A stretch of 64,000 nt of DNA from Rhodococcus sp. 06-235-1A. GTDB lineage: Bacteria; Actinomycetota; Actinomycetes; Mycobacteriales; Mycobacteriaceae. This document shows, piece by piece, positions 41,529-50,366 of this stretch. Below the pieces are notes generated by a model that worked only from the letters and a program-made list of their open reading frames with translations, made no database searches and was not told where the DNA came from. The translations under genes were made by a program, and so were the position numbers. The stretch lies in contig NZ_NOYI01000018.1 of the NCBI RefSeq assembly GCF_002258785.1, positions 62,001 through 126,000 of the forward strand. The letters are read 5' to 3'. Numbering within the stretch: the first letter of the stretch is position 1; each line of letters opens with the position of its first letter.

Positions 41529-41984
41529 ATGCGCCGATTCCCGGACGTCATAAATCCGCACCTCAGCCGCCCCAACGAGAACCCAGTCGCCAAGACTCTC
41601 GCTGTCCTCGACAGCTGCGTCCGCAACCGCGCAGTGCCCGACCATCCGAACTCGACCTGGTCCGGCTGGCCCGATGCCCCCGGCGTCGGAATGTCCCTGA
41701 TGGCCACGTTCCTGTGGGCGGTGAAGGCATCGGTCTATGGCGGTCCTGCGCAGCTGATCGACCAATACGCCGTTTGGACACTCATCCACGAAGGATGGCT
41801 CGAAGATCCGTCCGTCACTGGCTTCACGCGTCGCCGCTACGACCGCTACGTCGAACTCATCACCCACTGGGCGACCGACCTCGGCACCAGCCCCGAGCTC
41901 GTCGAAATGTGGCTCGTGCAGCGCTGGAGCGCCCGACTCAACGAAGCACGACACGGTCGCTACACCGCACCAACGTTGTTCTGA
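41529..41984 (+). CDS. Hypothetical protein encoded by island repeat copy C
   Basis: A 151-residue protein, MRRFPDVINPHLSRPNENPV then PNSTWSGWPDAPGVGMSLMATFLWAVKASVYGG and RRRYDRYVELITHWATDLGT. All but the first 26 residues belong to the repeat. The spacing pattern (PGVGMSL, then LIDQYAVW, then TGFTRRRYDRYVEL and SPELVEMWLV) loosely recalls the helix-hairpin-helix of OGG-type DNA glycosylase folds, but that is a weak guess. It is the only copy with a plausible 5' part, so it may be the parent or a truncated core gene. Confidence 0.55.
   Translation: MRRFPDVINPHLSRPNENPVAKTLAVLDSCVRNRAVPDHPNSTWSGWPDAPGVGMSLMATFLWAVKASVYGGPAQLIDQYAVWTLIHEGWLEDPSVTGFTRRRYDRYVELITHWATDLGTSPELVEMWLVQRWSARLNEARHGRYTAPTLF
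41608..41984 (+). repeat. Island repeat, copy C (377 bp)
   Basis: Same length as copy A with no indels; 170 identical bases at 41635-41804. It stands at the right end of the island, directly before the resident serine-hydrolase operon. Its N-terminal neighbours differ from copy A. Confidence 0.9.
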
Positions 41985-42042
41985 GCAGCCAGTTCAGAGC
42001 AATTCCGTTCAGGTCTTGCGGCGTCGAACAGCCCGGTCTATG

Positions 42043-42066
42043 GTTATTCCGGAATTACGGAATAAC
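42043..42066. promoter_or_regulatory. Perfect inverted repeat GTTATTCCG-N6-CGGAATAAC
   Basis: A 9-6-9 perfect inverted repeat 15 bp before the serine-hydrolase ATG. It could be the operator of the ArsR-family gene two positions down (43185), acting by autoregulation (inference). Confidence 0.75.
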
Positions 42067-42081
42067 GGATGGGAGAACTCG

Positions 42082-43188
42082 ATGCGACGCTCGACCTGGA
42101 TCTCGGCAGCCTGTGCAGCTGCGCTGTTGGTGGGCGGATGCGGCACCAACACGGACGCAACTGCAGCGACCACCACTACCCCGACGCCGGAGAACTGCGC
42201 TCCCGTCACGTCCACCGACCTCGCCACCGAGGACGGATGGATCGGACTGATCGATCAGGCACCCGACACCGTCAGCCTCGTCATCGACGACGGCCGTGGC
42301 CGAACCGTCGAACATCGGGCCGACCAAGAGCAGGTACTCGCATCCGCGATCAAGGTCGTGCATCTCGCCGCCTACGCCCAGGCAGTCGCGAACGGCACCA
42401 TCGACCCCAACGAGCAAGTGGCCCTCTCGGATTGGGAACGCTGGTACGTACCCCGCACCGACGCCAATGCACATCCGAATGCCTTGACCCGATTGGGAAT
42501 TGCGAACACCGGCACCAACGCAACCGACCCCAATGCCACGGTTCGCATCGACGACATGGTCTCGGCCATGATCCAAGAAAGCGACAACTCGGTTCCCGAC
42601 TACCTCCGCTACCGACTCGGCGATCAGGCCCTCGTCGACGCCGCAGCAACCGGAGGTTGGGAGAACTTCGAGCTACCGAGCATGGTGGCCGACATGCTCT
42701 CGGTCTTCGATCCCGAAATCGCCGATGCAGATACCTGGGAGACCGCTCAGAAGTGGGCATTCGAGCCGCAGTTCCGGGCCCAGGCCGAGGCGTCCGTGCA
42801 AGTGCCGACCTACGAGGACCAGGTATCCAGGGTCGAGAGCAGTTTCCGTGGCGGTTCGGCCGAAGAATTGAACGGTATGTATCGCGCCTTCACGGACGGC
42901 ACTTATGGCAACGCATCCGACACCATTCTGCGCCAACTGGAATGGCAACCCGCCGGCGACAGCGTCCGCGGTATCGGCTTCAAAGGGGGCAGCCTCCCCG
43001 GTGTCCTGACCCAGGGATTCGAGTTGCGCCGCAACGACGGAACAGTCGCCACGGCCGTGTGGCTCACCGATGGCCTCCCCGCGGACAGATTCGAGCATGC
43101 GTATGCAGGAGCCGGCGTACAGCAGCAACTCATCGTGGAGGCGATGCTCTCGCCCGAGGTTCTCGACCGGATAGCCTGCGTGGTGTGA
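42082..43188 (+). CDS. Serine hydrolase lipoprotein (class A beta-lactamase-like fold)
   Basis: A 368-residue protein with a lipobox LLVGGC (Cys20). It holds the three elements of serine beta-lactamase/PBP enzymes: SAIK (Ser88, Lys91), SDN (167-169, in MIQESDNSV) and a KGG (GFKGGSLPG) in place of KTG. Ligand and substrate are unknown; such proteins may be esterases or cell-wall enzymes rather than antibiotic-resistance enzymes. ATG 42082 follows GGGAG. The stop overlaps the ArsR gene by 4 bp. Confidence 0.85.
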   Translation: MRRSTWISAACAAALLVGGCGTNTDATAATTTTPTPENCAPVTSTDLATEDGWIGLIDQAPDTVSLVIDDGRGRTVEHRADQEQVLASAIKVVHLAAYAQAVANGTIDPNEQVALSDWERWYVPRTDANAHPNALTRLGIANTGTNATDPNATVRIDDMVSAMIQESDNSVPDYLRYRLGDQALVDAAATGGWENFELPSMVADMLSVFDPEIADADTWETAQKWAFEPQFRAQAEASVQVPTYEDQVSRVESSFRGGSAEELNGMYRAFTDGTYGNASDTILRQLEWQPAGDSVRGIGFKGGSLPGVLTQGFELRRNDGTVATAVWLTDGLPADRFEHAYAGAGVQQQLIVEAMLSPEVLDRIACVV

Positions 43189-43658
43189 GCGCAGAGTTCG
43201 AGTCGAGACTGGCAGAGCTGGAAGCCCGCGTCGCCGAGTTGGAACGACGCGACGCTCCCGAGCAGCCAGAGGCCAGGGAGACAACAGGAGGCATGATCGC
43301 CTATCAAGGCGACGTGCATCTGTACGGCACGGTCCGTTGGGACATCGGCTACTCCCCCGACGCCATCGTGGAGTTACCCGTTCCGTCGGCATCAGAAGTG
43401 CTTGCGGCTCTGGGACATCCGGTGCGGTTGCAAATCGTGCGGACACTGCTGCGCGGCCCGGCGAACGCTGCGGATCTGCACGCGGCGGTGGGAGTCGGCT
43501 CCTCCGGTCAGATCTATCACCACCTCAAGACGCTGAGTTCGGCGAACATCGTCGAGCAGCAGGGTCGCGGCGACTATCGAATCGCCGCGAAACGCGTCGT
43601 GCCAGTGCTTGTTTCGATGCTCGCTGCTGCCGATATCGCCGGTGACCTGGGAACCTAG
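43185..43658 (+). CDS. ArsR-family regulator with N-terminal coiled coil
   Basis: A 157-residue protein. Residues 1-25 (FESRLAELEARVAELERRD) are a coiled coil, then a linker, and the C-terminal half is a winged helix: ALGHPVRLQIVRTLLRGPANAADLHAAVGVGSSGQIYHHLKTL, as in ArsR/DUF2087-type regulators. It has no ArsR metal-binding cysteine pair. GTG 43185 overlaps the serine-hydrolase stop. The inverted repeat at 42043 is a candidate target. Confidence 0.8.
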   Translation: MSAEFESRLAELEARVAELERRDAPEQPEARETTGGMIAYQGDVHLYGTVRWDIGYSPDAIVELPVPSASEVLAALGHPVRLQIVRTLLRGPANAADLHAAVGVGSSGQIYHHLKTLSSANIVEQQGRGDYRIAAKRVVPVLVSMLAAADIAGDLGT

Positions 43659-43673
43659 GGTCACCGAAACAGG

Positions 43674-44201
43674 TCAGGGAACGACCACCACGCCAACACC
43701 GGGGAGAAGGGTGTCGAGGTACGGGGAGCCCCACTGACCGCCGTTCGAGTAGTCCCGGGTATGCGTCACCGTCACCACGACGGGACCCGAGCCGGTGTTC
43801 GCGACCACCTCGAGCGGAAGATCTTCCCGTCCGTAGGGTCCCTCGGGCGACGGTGTCGGATCGTCCTGCCAGTGCCGAAGGTCGGCGGCACCCGTTGCTC
43901 CCGTCGCCAAGTTCCGCCAGCTCAGATTGAGATACCGGTAGGGATACTGATCGGCGAACGGGGCGATGTTCGCCGCAGAGAAGCGGGCAACACCGGGCTC
44001 GTCGCCCACGGTGGCTTTCATCGGAATGGTCTGGAAGAAGCCACCGGGGACGGCTCCAGGAGCGATCTGGAACCCGGTCACGATCGGCACCTGCAGATTC
44101 GTCACCTGCGGGGCCGCAGCAGCCGTGCCCGCTCCGATACCGAACACCAAGGGAACAGCGAGTGCCGTCGCTACTACCGCTTGCCGCAATGACTTTCGCA
44201 T
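43674..44201 (-). CDS. Secreted protein of unknown function
   Basis: A 175-residue protein with a signal peptide (MRKSLRQAVVATALAVPLVFGIGAGTAAAAP, cleavage at AAAAP). The mature part is beta-rich: VPIVTGFQIAPGAVPGGFF, FSAANIAPFADQYPYRYLNLSW, GPVVVTVTHTRDY. No cysteines, so not a lipoprotein. No family recognised. It is convergent with the ArsR gene and divergent from the lipoprotein cluster. Confidence 0.7.
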   Translation of the reverse strand: MRKSLRQAVVATALAVPLVFGIGAGTAAAAPQVTNLQVPIVTGFQIAPGAVPGGFFQTIPMKATVGDEPGVARFSAANIAPFADQYPYRYLNLSWRNLATGATGAADLRHWQDDPTPSPEGPYGREDLPLEVVANTGSGPVVVTVTHTRDYSNGGQWGSPYLDTLLPGVGVVVVP

Positions 44202-44465
44202 ACTGCATGCCTTTCGTCGATGTCACACAACGTGATTCCAGACAAGAACGAGTCCCACACCAGGCGTCTCAGGTTGAAGCTGAAACATCAACTGGTTCTT
44301 GAGTGTTCCGTCGTTTTCACCCTCGCAGGCGAAATGTCCGATAGTCCAGCCGTATACCGATTCGTGACGCGGTCGTGACACGAAAGACGTTAACAGACCA
44401 CTCGGACCGTTCGATTTAGTTGCCAAGAGGTGATGCACTTCGCAGCCACCGGTGAGGACGAACGA

Positions 44466-45137
44466 ATGAGGCAAGTCCGAAACATCGTGGCCATGTGTGC
44501 CCTGGTCGCCGCGACCACCCTGGGAACCACCGCGTGTGGTTCCCAGGAGCCGACCAGCACCGATCCAGCGCCGGTCACCAGCGCAGCGCCCGCTCCGTCA
44601 GCCGCCGACTCCCCCGACGTGGGCGGTGGCACCGGAACGGACGGACCAGCGGTCGAGGCTCCGGAGAACGCGACTCCGGCATCGGAGCTACCCGCCGATG
44701 CGGGACCCGCTGCCGTGCCACCCGCCCCGAACCGTGACGACGTCAACGTCGACGCACGCGACTTCGAGGTAGACGGTGGCCAGTACTTCTTCCAGTCCCC
44801 CAGTGGAAATGTCTTCTGCGCATTCGGTTCGGTCAATGCACCAGGAACCATCGTGGGCTGCCAAGTTCGATACTCGGTACCCGGCAACACCGGCCGGGAA
44901 TGCCTCAATACCGAGAACAACACCTACGGGGTGCAGATCCGCGAAGGCGGCACCGTCGAACAGATCTGCACCAACCAGGGGATCTTCTTCGGCGGAAATC
45001 CCGGTCCCCGAGTTCTCGAATACGGCCAGGTCATCGGAGTGACGGGCAACTTCTGCCGGTCCACCGAAGCCGGCATCACCTGCTACGACGGCGACAGAGG
45101 CTTCATGATCTCCCGCGACGTCAACATTGCTTTCTGA
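44466..45137 (+). CDS. Lipoprotein with Cys-rich secreted domain, paralogue 1
   Basis: A 223-residue lipoprotein (MRQVRNIVAMCALVAATTLGTTACGS, lipobox TTAC). After a Pro/Ala-rich linker comes a C-terminal domain of about 120 residues with YFFQSPSGNVFCAFGS, GTIVGCQVRY and FCRSTEAGITCYDGDRGF, in which cysteine spacing matches the two following genes. The 4-bp-level spacing to the next gene (the ATGA overlap at 45137) makes this a three-gene operon. Function unknown. Confidence 0.75.
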   Translation: MRQVRNIVAMCALVAATTLGTTACGSQEPTSTDPAPVTSAAPAPSAADSPDVGGGTGTDGPAVEAPENATPASELPADAGPAAVPPAPNRDDVNVDARDFEVDGGQYFFQSPSGNVFCAFGSVNAPGTIVGCQVRYSVPGNTGRECLNTENNTYGVQIREGGTVEQICTNQGIFFGGNPGPRVLEYGQVIGVTGNFCRSTEAGITCYDGDRGFMISRDVNIAF

Positions 45138-45151
45138 TGAAGGAGCTCCGA

Positions 45152-45787
45152 ATGTTTCGAAGAACTGCTCTGCTCGCGGCCACTGCCGCCCTCGCCTTCG
45201 TGCTGACGGCCTGCGGTGGCGAGGACGCCCCCGCGGCCGCACCGGCCCCAGCTCCCAGCGCCGCATCGCAGATTCCCGCGCCGCCCCAGGTGACCATTGC
45301 AAACCCCCCGGTCGAGACCACGGACACCGCCTCCGCACCGGAGGCCACCGATCCAGCGCAGAACCCCGCGAACCCCGTGAACAACACCGCACCGATCACA
45401 CCCGTCGACCCGGCCCGCTACACCGCGTACGGCGACCAGGTCGGGTGGAAGTCCCCCTCGGGCAAGATTTATTGCAAGATCGGCGCGTTCGAATTCTCGT
45501 CCGGTTGCCAGTCGGGAGATGCTCCAGTACCGGACGGCGCGAACTGCGTCAACCCGTCGTTCACGATCGACCAGCTCAGTAAGGGCTTCTACATGTCGCC
45601 GGGGAAGGTGACACCGACCTGCTTCAACCAAGGCGAATTCGGCGTCGAGAACGCGCAGACGTTGGAATACAATACCTCCATCACGTTCAATGGGATGACG
45701 TGCTTTTCCCGTGTCGAAGCGATGATCTGCGACGCGGGCGGCGGACACGGATTCGTGTTGTCGATGCAGCAAGCGACGTCGAACTGA
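45152..45787 (+). CDS. Lipoprotein with Cys-rich secreted domain, paralogue 2
   Basis: A 211-residue lipoprotein (MFRRTALLAATAALAFVLTACGG). The AAGGAG at 45140-45145 selects ATG 45152 over the upstream ATG at 45137. The domain VGWKSPSGKIYCKIG, EFSSGCQSGDAPVPDGANC, FNQGEFGVENAQTLEYN and MICDAGGGHGFVLSMQQAT is almost repeated in the next gene. It overlaps that gene by 1 bp. Confidence 0.78.
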   Translation: MFRRTALLAATAALAFVLTACGGEDAPAAAPAPAPSAASQIPAPPQVTIANPPVETTDTASAPEATDPAQNPANPVNNTAPITPVDPARYTAYGDQVGWKSPSGKIYCKIGAFEFSSGCQSGDAPVPDGANCVNPSFTIDQLSKGFYMSPGKVTPTCFNQGEFGVENAQTLEYNTSITFNGMTCFSRVEAMICDAGGGHGFVLSMQQATSN

Positions 45788-46425
45788 TGACGCGCAACAG
45801 GATTCGCACCGTTGTCTCCGCCCTGGCCATCACATGCGCCGGGTTGGCCCTGATGGGATGTGGCAGTTCGGACGCACCGACGGATGCAATGCCGTCGGTC
45901 ATCCCCACTAAGGTCGGGGGTGCGCCGACTGCATCGAACGACGCGTCGCCACCGGTCTCCAGCGTTCAGCCCCCGATCAGCAGTGAACCCGACTCCGGTT
46001 CTGTCACAACACCATCGACCGAGACAACACCGATCACCCCGGTCGATCCCACCCGATACGCCGCGATCAACAACGAAGTCGGCTGGAAGTCGCCGTCGGG
46101 CAACGTCTATTGCAAGCTCGGGTCCACGGAGTTCTCGTCGGGCTGCCAGGCCACGGACGCTCCCGTGCCCGACGGCGCGGACTGCGACAAGCCACCATTC
46201 TCGGCCGACGAAATGAGCAAGGGGTTCTTCCTGGACCCGGGCAGAGTGACGCCGATGTGCTTCAACCAGGGCGCATTCGGAGTCGAGAACGCTCAGCCGT
46301 TGAAGTACAACACATCGATTTCGTTCAACGGTTACACCTGCTACTCCCGAGTCGAGGCCATGATCTGCGACGCGGGTGACGGACACGGATTTGTGCTGTC
46401 AATGCAGCAGGCGACCTGGAACTGA
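45787..46425 (+). CDS. Lipoprotein with Cys-rich secreted domain, paralogue 3
   Basis: A 212-residue lipoprotein (MTRNRIRTVVSALAITCAGLALMGCGS, lipobox LMGC). It is a close paralogue of the previous gene: VGWKSPSGNVYCKLGSTEFSSGCQ, CFNQGAFGVENAQPLKYN and MICDAGDGHGFVLSMQQAT. Ser/Thr/Pro-rich linker of about 50 residues. Recent duplication is likely. Function unknown. Confidence 0.78.
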   Translation: MTRNRIRTVVSALAITCAGLALMGCGSSDAPTDAMPSVIPTKVGGAPTASNDASPPVSSVQPPISSEPDSGSVTTPSTETTPITPVDPTRYAAINNEVGWKSPSGNVYCKLGSTEFSSGCQATDAPVPDGADCDKPPFSADEMSKGFFLDPGRVTPMCFNQGAFGVENAQPLKYNTSISFNGYTCYSRVEAMICDAGDGHGFVLSMQQATWN

Positions 46426-46428
46426 CAA

Positions 46429-47538
46429 CTACACCCGGCGCGCAGGAACGGTGATTCCTCGTGCGTCGAGGATGGGCCGCACTCCCTCGGCGAAGTGGTA
46501 CGCCTCCTCCAGGTGCGGGTAGCCCGAGAGGATGAACTCGTCGAACCCGGCGTCGTGGTATTCGCCGATCAGGTTCGCGACCTCCTCGTGCGAACCGACA
46601 AGAGCCGTACCTGCGCCGCCACGAACCAGGCCGACACCGGCCCACAGGTTCGGGTAGATCTCGAGCGAATCCTTGCTGCCACCGTGCAACGCGGCCATCC
46701 GGCGCTGCCCCTCGGACTGCGAGGACGAGTGCAGCGCGTGTGCCTGAGAGACCTGCTCTTCGGGAAGCTCGTCGAGGAGCTTGTGGGCGACGGCCCAGGC
46801 CTCTTCGGACGTGTCACGGCTGATGGTGTGCAAGCGAATGCCATAGGTGAGCTTGCGGCCCTCGGCATCAGCGAGCGCCTGCACTTTCTCGATCTTGGCG
46901 CGAGCATCGGCCGGCGGCTCGCCCCACGTCAGGTACGTCTGCACCCGCTTGGCAGCGACGGCAAGAGCCGGCTCGGATGAACCGCCGAACCAGAACTCCG
47001 GCAACGGATCCGGCGCTTCGGACACCCGCGCATCGGCGACCTTGAAGAACTCACCCTCGTGGTCCACCGACGGCTCGGTCCAGATCCGTTGCACCAGTTC
47101 GAGGAACTCATCGGTGCGGGCGTAGCGCCGGTCGTGATCGATCCAATCCCCGAACCGCCGCTGTTCGACATCGTCGCCCCCGGTGACGATGTTGAACAAC
47201 ACCCGCCCCTCCGAGAACCGCTGCAACGTCGCGGCCTGCTGCGCCGCCAACGTGGGCGGCGTGAGGCCGGGACGGAAAGCAACGAGGAACTTCAGCCGTC
47301 GGGTGCTCTGCAGCAACGCGGCCGTCGTCAGCCATGCGTCCTCGCACCACGTTCCCGTCGGGGTCAACACACCCTCGAAATCGAGTCGGTCTGCGGCTTG
47401 AGCGACCTCGGTGAGGTAACGCAACGATGGGCGACGAAACCCGGCCGGTTCGCGGAGGTTACCGGATGCGTGGGACGCGCCGACGATGGACCGGCCGTCG
47501 CCTGCGGTGGGAAGGAACCAGAAGATGCGTGCGGTCAC
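46429..47538 (-). CDS. ssuD: FMNH2-dependent alkanesulfonate monooxygenase
   Basis: A 369-residue SsuD. It shows the family signatures FWFLPTAGDGRSIVGAS, FEGVLTPTGTWCEDAW, RLKFLVAFRPGLTPPTLAAQQAATLQR and NLWAGVGLVRGGAGTALVGSHEEVA followed by SGYPHLEEAYHFAEGV, as in E. coli SsuD. It oxidises C2-C10 sulfonates to aldehyde and sulfite. GTG 47538 with AGGAG 8 bp upstream. It is last in the ssuC-ssuB-ssuA-ssuD operon. Confidence 0.96.
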   Translation of the reverse strand: MTARIFWFLPTAGDGRSIVGASHASGNLREPAGFRRPSLRYLTEVAQAADRLDFEGVLTPTGTWCEDAWLTTAALLQSTRRLKFLVAFRPGLTPPTLAAQQAATLQRFSEGRVLFNIVTGGDDVEQRRFGDWIDHDRRYARTDEFLELVQRIWTEPSVDHEGEFFKVADARVSEAPDPLPEFWFGGSSEPALAVAAKRVQTYLTWGEPPADARAKIEKVQALADAEGRKLTYGIRLHTISRDTSEEAWAVAHKLLDELPEEQVSQAHALHSSSQSEGQRRMAALHGGSKDSLEIYPNLWAGVGLVRGGAGTALVGSHEEVANLIGEYHDAGFDEFILSGYPHLEEAYHFAEGVRPILDARGITVPARRV

Positions 47539-47566
47539 GAGAGAACTCCTACGACGTGGTGGGTGA

Positions 47567-48613
47567 TCAGTTGGTGGAGGCGGTCGCGCCGGCGATGGCG
47601 TCGCTGTACCGTGTGTCGACGAAGTCCTCGAACTTGTTGCCTCCAGGGATGCTTCCGCTCTCCACGAATGCATCGAAGAGTGCCTGCTCGGACTCGATCA
47701 CTGTGTTGTCCAAAGCAATTGCGGGTCGCTGGCTTCGCCCCTGCGCCAATTCACCTGCAGCCGGGTCGATCCCGACGGCCGCGGAGTACGCCGCCGCCCA
47801 CTCGGCCGGATTGGCGTCCGCCCAGGCGGACGCCTTGGCCAGACGAACGACGAAGTCCTGCAGCGCAGTGTTCTTCGCGGGGTCGTCCAGCGCCTGTTGC
47901 GAGGCGATACCGAAGCCGTAGCCGTTGGCCACGCCCTCGGCGGTGGTCAGCGTCTTCGAGCCGTTCTGGACCTGCGCGATCGCGGTGAACGGATCCCAGA
48001 TCGCCCAGGCATCGACCTCACCCGAGGTGAATGCCGTCAGCGCATCGGCAGGCTGAAGGAAGACCAACTGAACGTCGTCGGTGGTCAAGCCGGCCTTCTG
48101 CAGCTGCAGCAGCACATGGCCGTGCGCCGAACTTCCCTTGCCCACTGCGATCTTCTTGCCGCGCAGGTCTGCGAACGACGCCAGAGTCGAATCTGCAGGC
48201 ACGAGAATCTGATCCCCACTCGCATCGTTGCTGTAGGCGGAGACGACCTTGATGCGCGCGTTGGCTGCCACACCGAACACCGGAGGCGTGTTGCCCGTGA
48301 CTGCGAAGTCGATCTGGCCGGCCGTTGCGGCCTCCACCTGAGGCGGGCCGGAGGTGAAGGTGGAGAACGCGACATCGTAGGGAGCCGAGTCGAGCTCACC
48401 CGATGCGCGAAGCAGAGCTTCGGTGCCACCCTTCTGGTCGCCGACGTCGAGGGTGACCGTGGCGAGCTGGTCGTTGGAGACGAGTGCAGGGGCCTCGGTC
48501 GTAGCGGTATCGCTGCCACGGGAGACGCAGCCGGTGAGTCCGACGACCGTCAGGGACAGGGCGGCTAGCACGCTGAGGGCGCGCAGAGATCGGTGTCGAG
48601 CGTGTGATGACAT
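47567..48613 (-). CDS. ssuA: Aliphatic sulfonate ABC substrate-binding lipoprotein
   Basis: A 348-residue binding protein with signal peptide and lipobox LTGC (MSSHARHRSLRALSVLAALSLTVVGLTGCVS). The TauA/SsuA fold is clear: VTLDVGDQKGGTEALLRASGELD, VAFSTFTSGPPQVEAATAGQIDFAVTGNTPPVFG, LRGKKIAVGKGSSAHG and AFTSGEVDAWAIWDPF. It delivers sulfonates to SsuC/SsuB. ATG 48613. Confidence 0.94.
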   Translation of the reverse strand: MSSHARHRSLRALSVLAALSLTVVGLTGCVSRGSDTATTEAPALVSNDQLATVTLDVGDQKGGTEALLRASGELDSAPYDVAFSTFTSGPPQVEAATAGQIDFAVTGNTPPVFGVAANARIKVVSAYSNDASGDQILVPADSTLASFADLRGKKIAVGKGSSAHGHVLLQLQKAGLTTDDVQLVFLQPADALTAFTSGEVDAWAIWDPFTAIAQVQNGSKTLTTAEGVANGYGFGIASQQALDDPAKNTALQDFVVRLAKASAWADANPAEWAAAYSAAVGIDPAAGELAQGRSQRPAIALDNTVIESEQALFDAFVESGSIPGGNKFEDFVDTRYSDAIAGATASTN

Positions 48614-48666
48614 GCGTGAAAGATCCTTCTTATCAGTGAAATTGACGCGCTCGGCGAACTGGAAGA

Positions 48667-49386
48667 TCAGTGGACGCCGAGGGCACCGAGCAGATGGGTG
48701 CGAATGCGAGAGAATCCGGCTGTTCCCCGGTCGCGGGGACGTGGCAGGTCGACGGGGACTGTCTCGGCCACGGCACCCCCGTCGAGCACCACCACCCTGT
48801 CCCCCAACGCGATCGCTTCGTCGACGTCGTGGGTGACCAGCAAAATTCCGAAGCCGTGCCGTCCCCACAGATCGAGCAGGAGAGACTGCATGGTCAGTCG
48901 TGTGAGTGCGTCGAGCGCTCCGAACGGTTCGTCGAGGAGCAGCAGTTCGGGCTCCCCCACCAACGCCCGCGCCAGCGCGGCGCGCTGAGCTTGCCCACCG
49001 GACAACGTGAGTGGCCATGCGTCCCGTTTGTCGGCCAGTCCCACCTCATCGAGAGTCGCGTCCGCAGCAGTCAACGCGTCATTGCCCGTGACGCCCGCGG
49101 TGTTCAGACCGTAGGCAACGTTCTGACGAACCGACCGCCACGGAAACAGCCGTGGTTCCTGGAACGCCACCGCAGGATGCCCGGCAACGTGCCGCTCCCC
49201 CGTGTGATCCGTCGAGAGCCCGGCCAGGACACGCAGAATGGTCGACTTGCCGGAGCCGGATCGTCCGACCAGCGAGACAATCTCTCCGCGCTCGATGGAC
49301 AGGTCGACACCCTTCAACACGTGACTGGAGCCGTAGAACTTGTCGATCCCGTGGAGGGTGGCGACGGACGTGGCTGTCGTGGTCAT
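48667..49386 (-). CDS. ssuB: Aliphatic sulfonate ABC ATPase
   Basis: A 239-residue ATPase: Walker A GRSGSGKST, signature LSGGQAQRA, Walker B LLLLDEPFGALD and switch VTHDVDEA. The HPAVAFQEPRLFPWRSVRQNV segment is the Q-loop region of the SsuB/TauB branch. It is 3 bp from ssuC, so the genes are co-translated. Confidence 0.95.
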   Translation of the reverse strand: MTTTATSVATLHGIDKFYGSSHVLKGVDLSIERGEIVSLVGRSGSGKSTILRVLAGLSTDHTGERHVAGHPAVAFQEPRLFPWRSVRQNVAYGLNTAGVTGNDALTAADATLDEVGLADKRDAWPLTLSGGQAQRAALARALVGEPELLLLDEPFGALDALTRLTMQSLLLDLWGRHGFGILLVTHDVDEAIALGDRVVVLDGGAVAETVPVDLPRPRDRGTAGFSRIRTHLLGALGVH

Positions 49387-49389
49387 GAG

Positions 49390-50250
49390 TCAGACATCCA
49401 ATCGGTAACGAAGAGCGCGCTTTTCGAGTATCCGCACGATGCCGTCGGTGGCGATTCCCATCAACGCGTAGACGACGAGTCCGAAGATGATGGTGTCCAC
49501 CCGCAGGAAGTCCCGAGCGTTGTTGATGATGTAACCCAGGCCGGATTCGGCGTTGATCTGCTCGGCCACGATCAACGACAACCAGGCGATGGCCAACGAT
49601 TGCCTCAGTCCCACCAGCAATTGTGGAGCGATGCTCGGCAGGATGATCGTGGTGAACCGCTGACGCCACGAGAACCCGAGTACGACGGCCGTGTCGAGGA
49701 AGTCACGATCGATCTGACGGATGGCCGAGAACGTGTTGAGGTACAGCGGAAACGCGACTCCGAGAGCGACCAGCAGGATCTTCGGAGTCTCGCCGATCCC
49801 GAACCACAGGATGAACAGCGGGATCAGGCCGAGGTGCGGTAACGCGCGCAGCATCTGCAACGGCGGGTCGACGGTTGCCTCGGCGAGCTTCGACAACCCG
49901 ACGAGCGCTCCGAGCGCCACCCCGATCAGCCCGCCGAGCAGGAGTCCCTGAACAACGCGGGTTCCGGAAATGGCCAGGGCGTTTGCCAATTCACCGTTGC
50001 GCAGCAATTCCAGACCCGCGTCGAAGATCAGTGACGGTGCGGGCAGCACTCGTTCGGAGAGAACTCCGGCAGCACTGGCGATCTGCCAGAGGACGAGGAG
50101 GACGACCGGTGACAGGGCGCGCACGACGGTCCACCGGTACCGCTGCCACGCAGAGTCTTTCGGCGAGACGGGTGTGGAGCCGATGTCGGAGGCATCGCCG
50201 ACGCGCGTGTCCACGGGTCCCGCGGAAGCGGCGTACGACGTCATGACCAT
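49390..50250 (-). CDS. ssuC: Aliphatic sulfonate ABC permease
   Basis: A 286-residue permease of the BPD inner-membrane family. Six helices run from VVLLVLWQIASAAGVL to IIFGLVVYALMGIATDGIV, with the EAA-type loop EQINAESGLGYIINNA. ATG 50250 is taken; GTG a few codons up is possible. It is the first gene of the ssuCBAD operon. No sulfur-responsive motif was recognised in its upstream region. Confidence 0.92.
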   Translation of the reverse strand: MVMTSYAASAGPVDTRVGDASDIGSTPVSPKDSAWQRYRWTVVRALSPVVLLVLWQIASAAGVLSERVLPAPSLIFDAGLELLRNGELANALAISGTRVVQGLLLGGLIGVALGALVGLSKLAEATVDPPLQMLRALPHLGLIPLFILWFGIGETPKILLVALGVAFPLYLNTFSAIRQIDRDFLDTAVVLGFSWRQRFTTIILPSIAPQLLVGLRQSLAIAWLSLIVAEQINAESGLGYIINNARDFLRVDTIIFGLVVYALMGIATDGIVRILEKRALRYRLDV

Positions 50251-50366
50251 GGGTACAGGCCTTCCGGTTGAGTGCGAGCAGGTTCGACTCACCACCATCC
50301 GTCACAAGTCGGGTCATAGACCAGGGTTCGAATCAGCGTGAATACAAGTCGGGCAGAATCGGACAT

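Noticed and set aside
49991-50317. Possible cysteine-sensing leader peptide before ssuC
   Set aside because: The frame overlaps the ssuC start region and has a single Cys; no attenuator structure was found.
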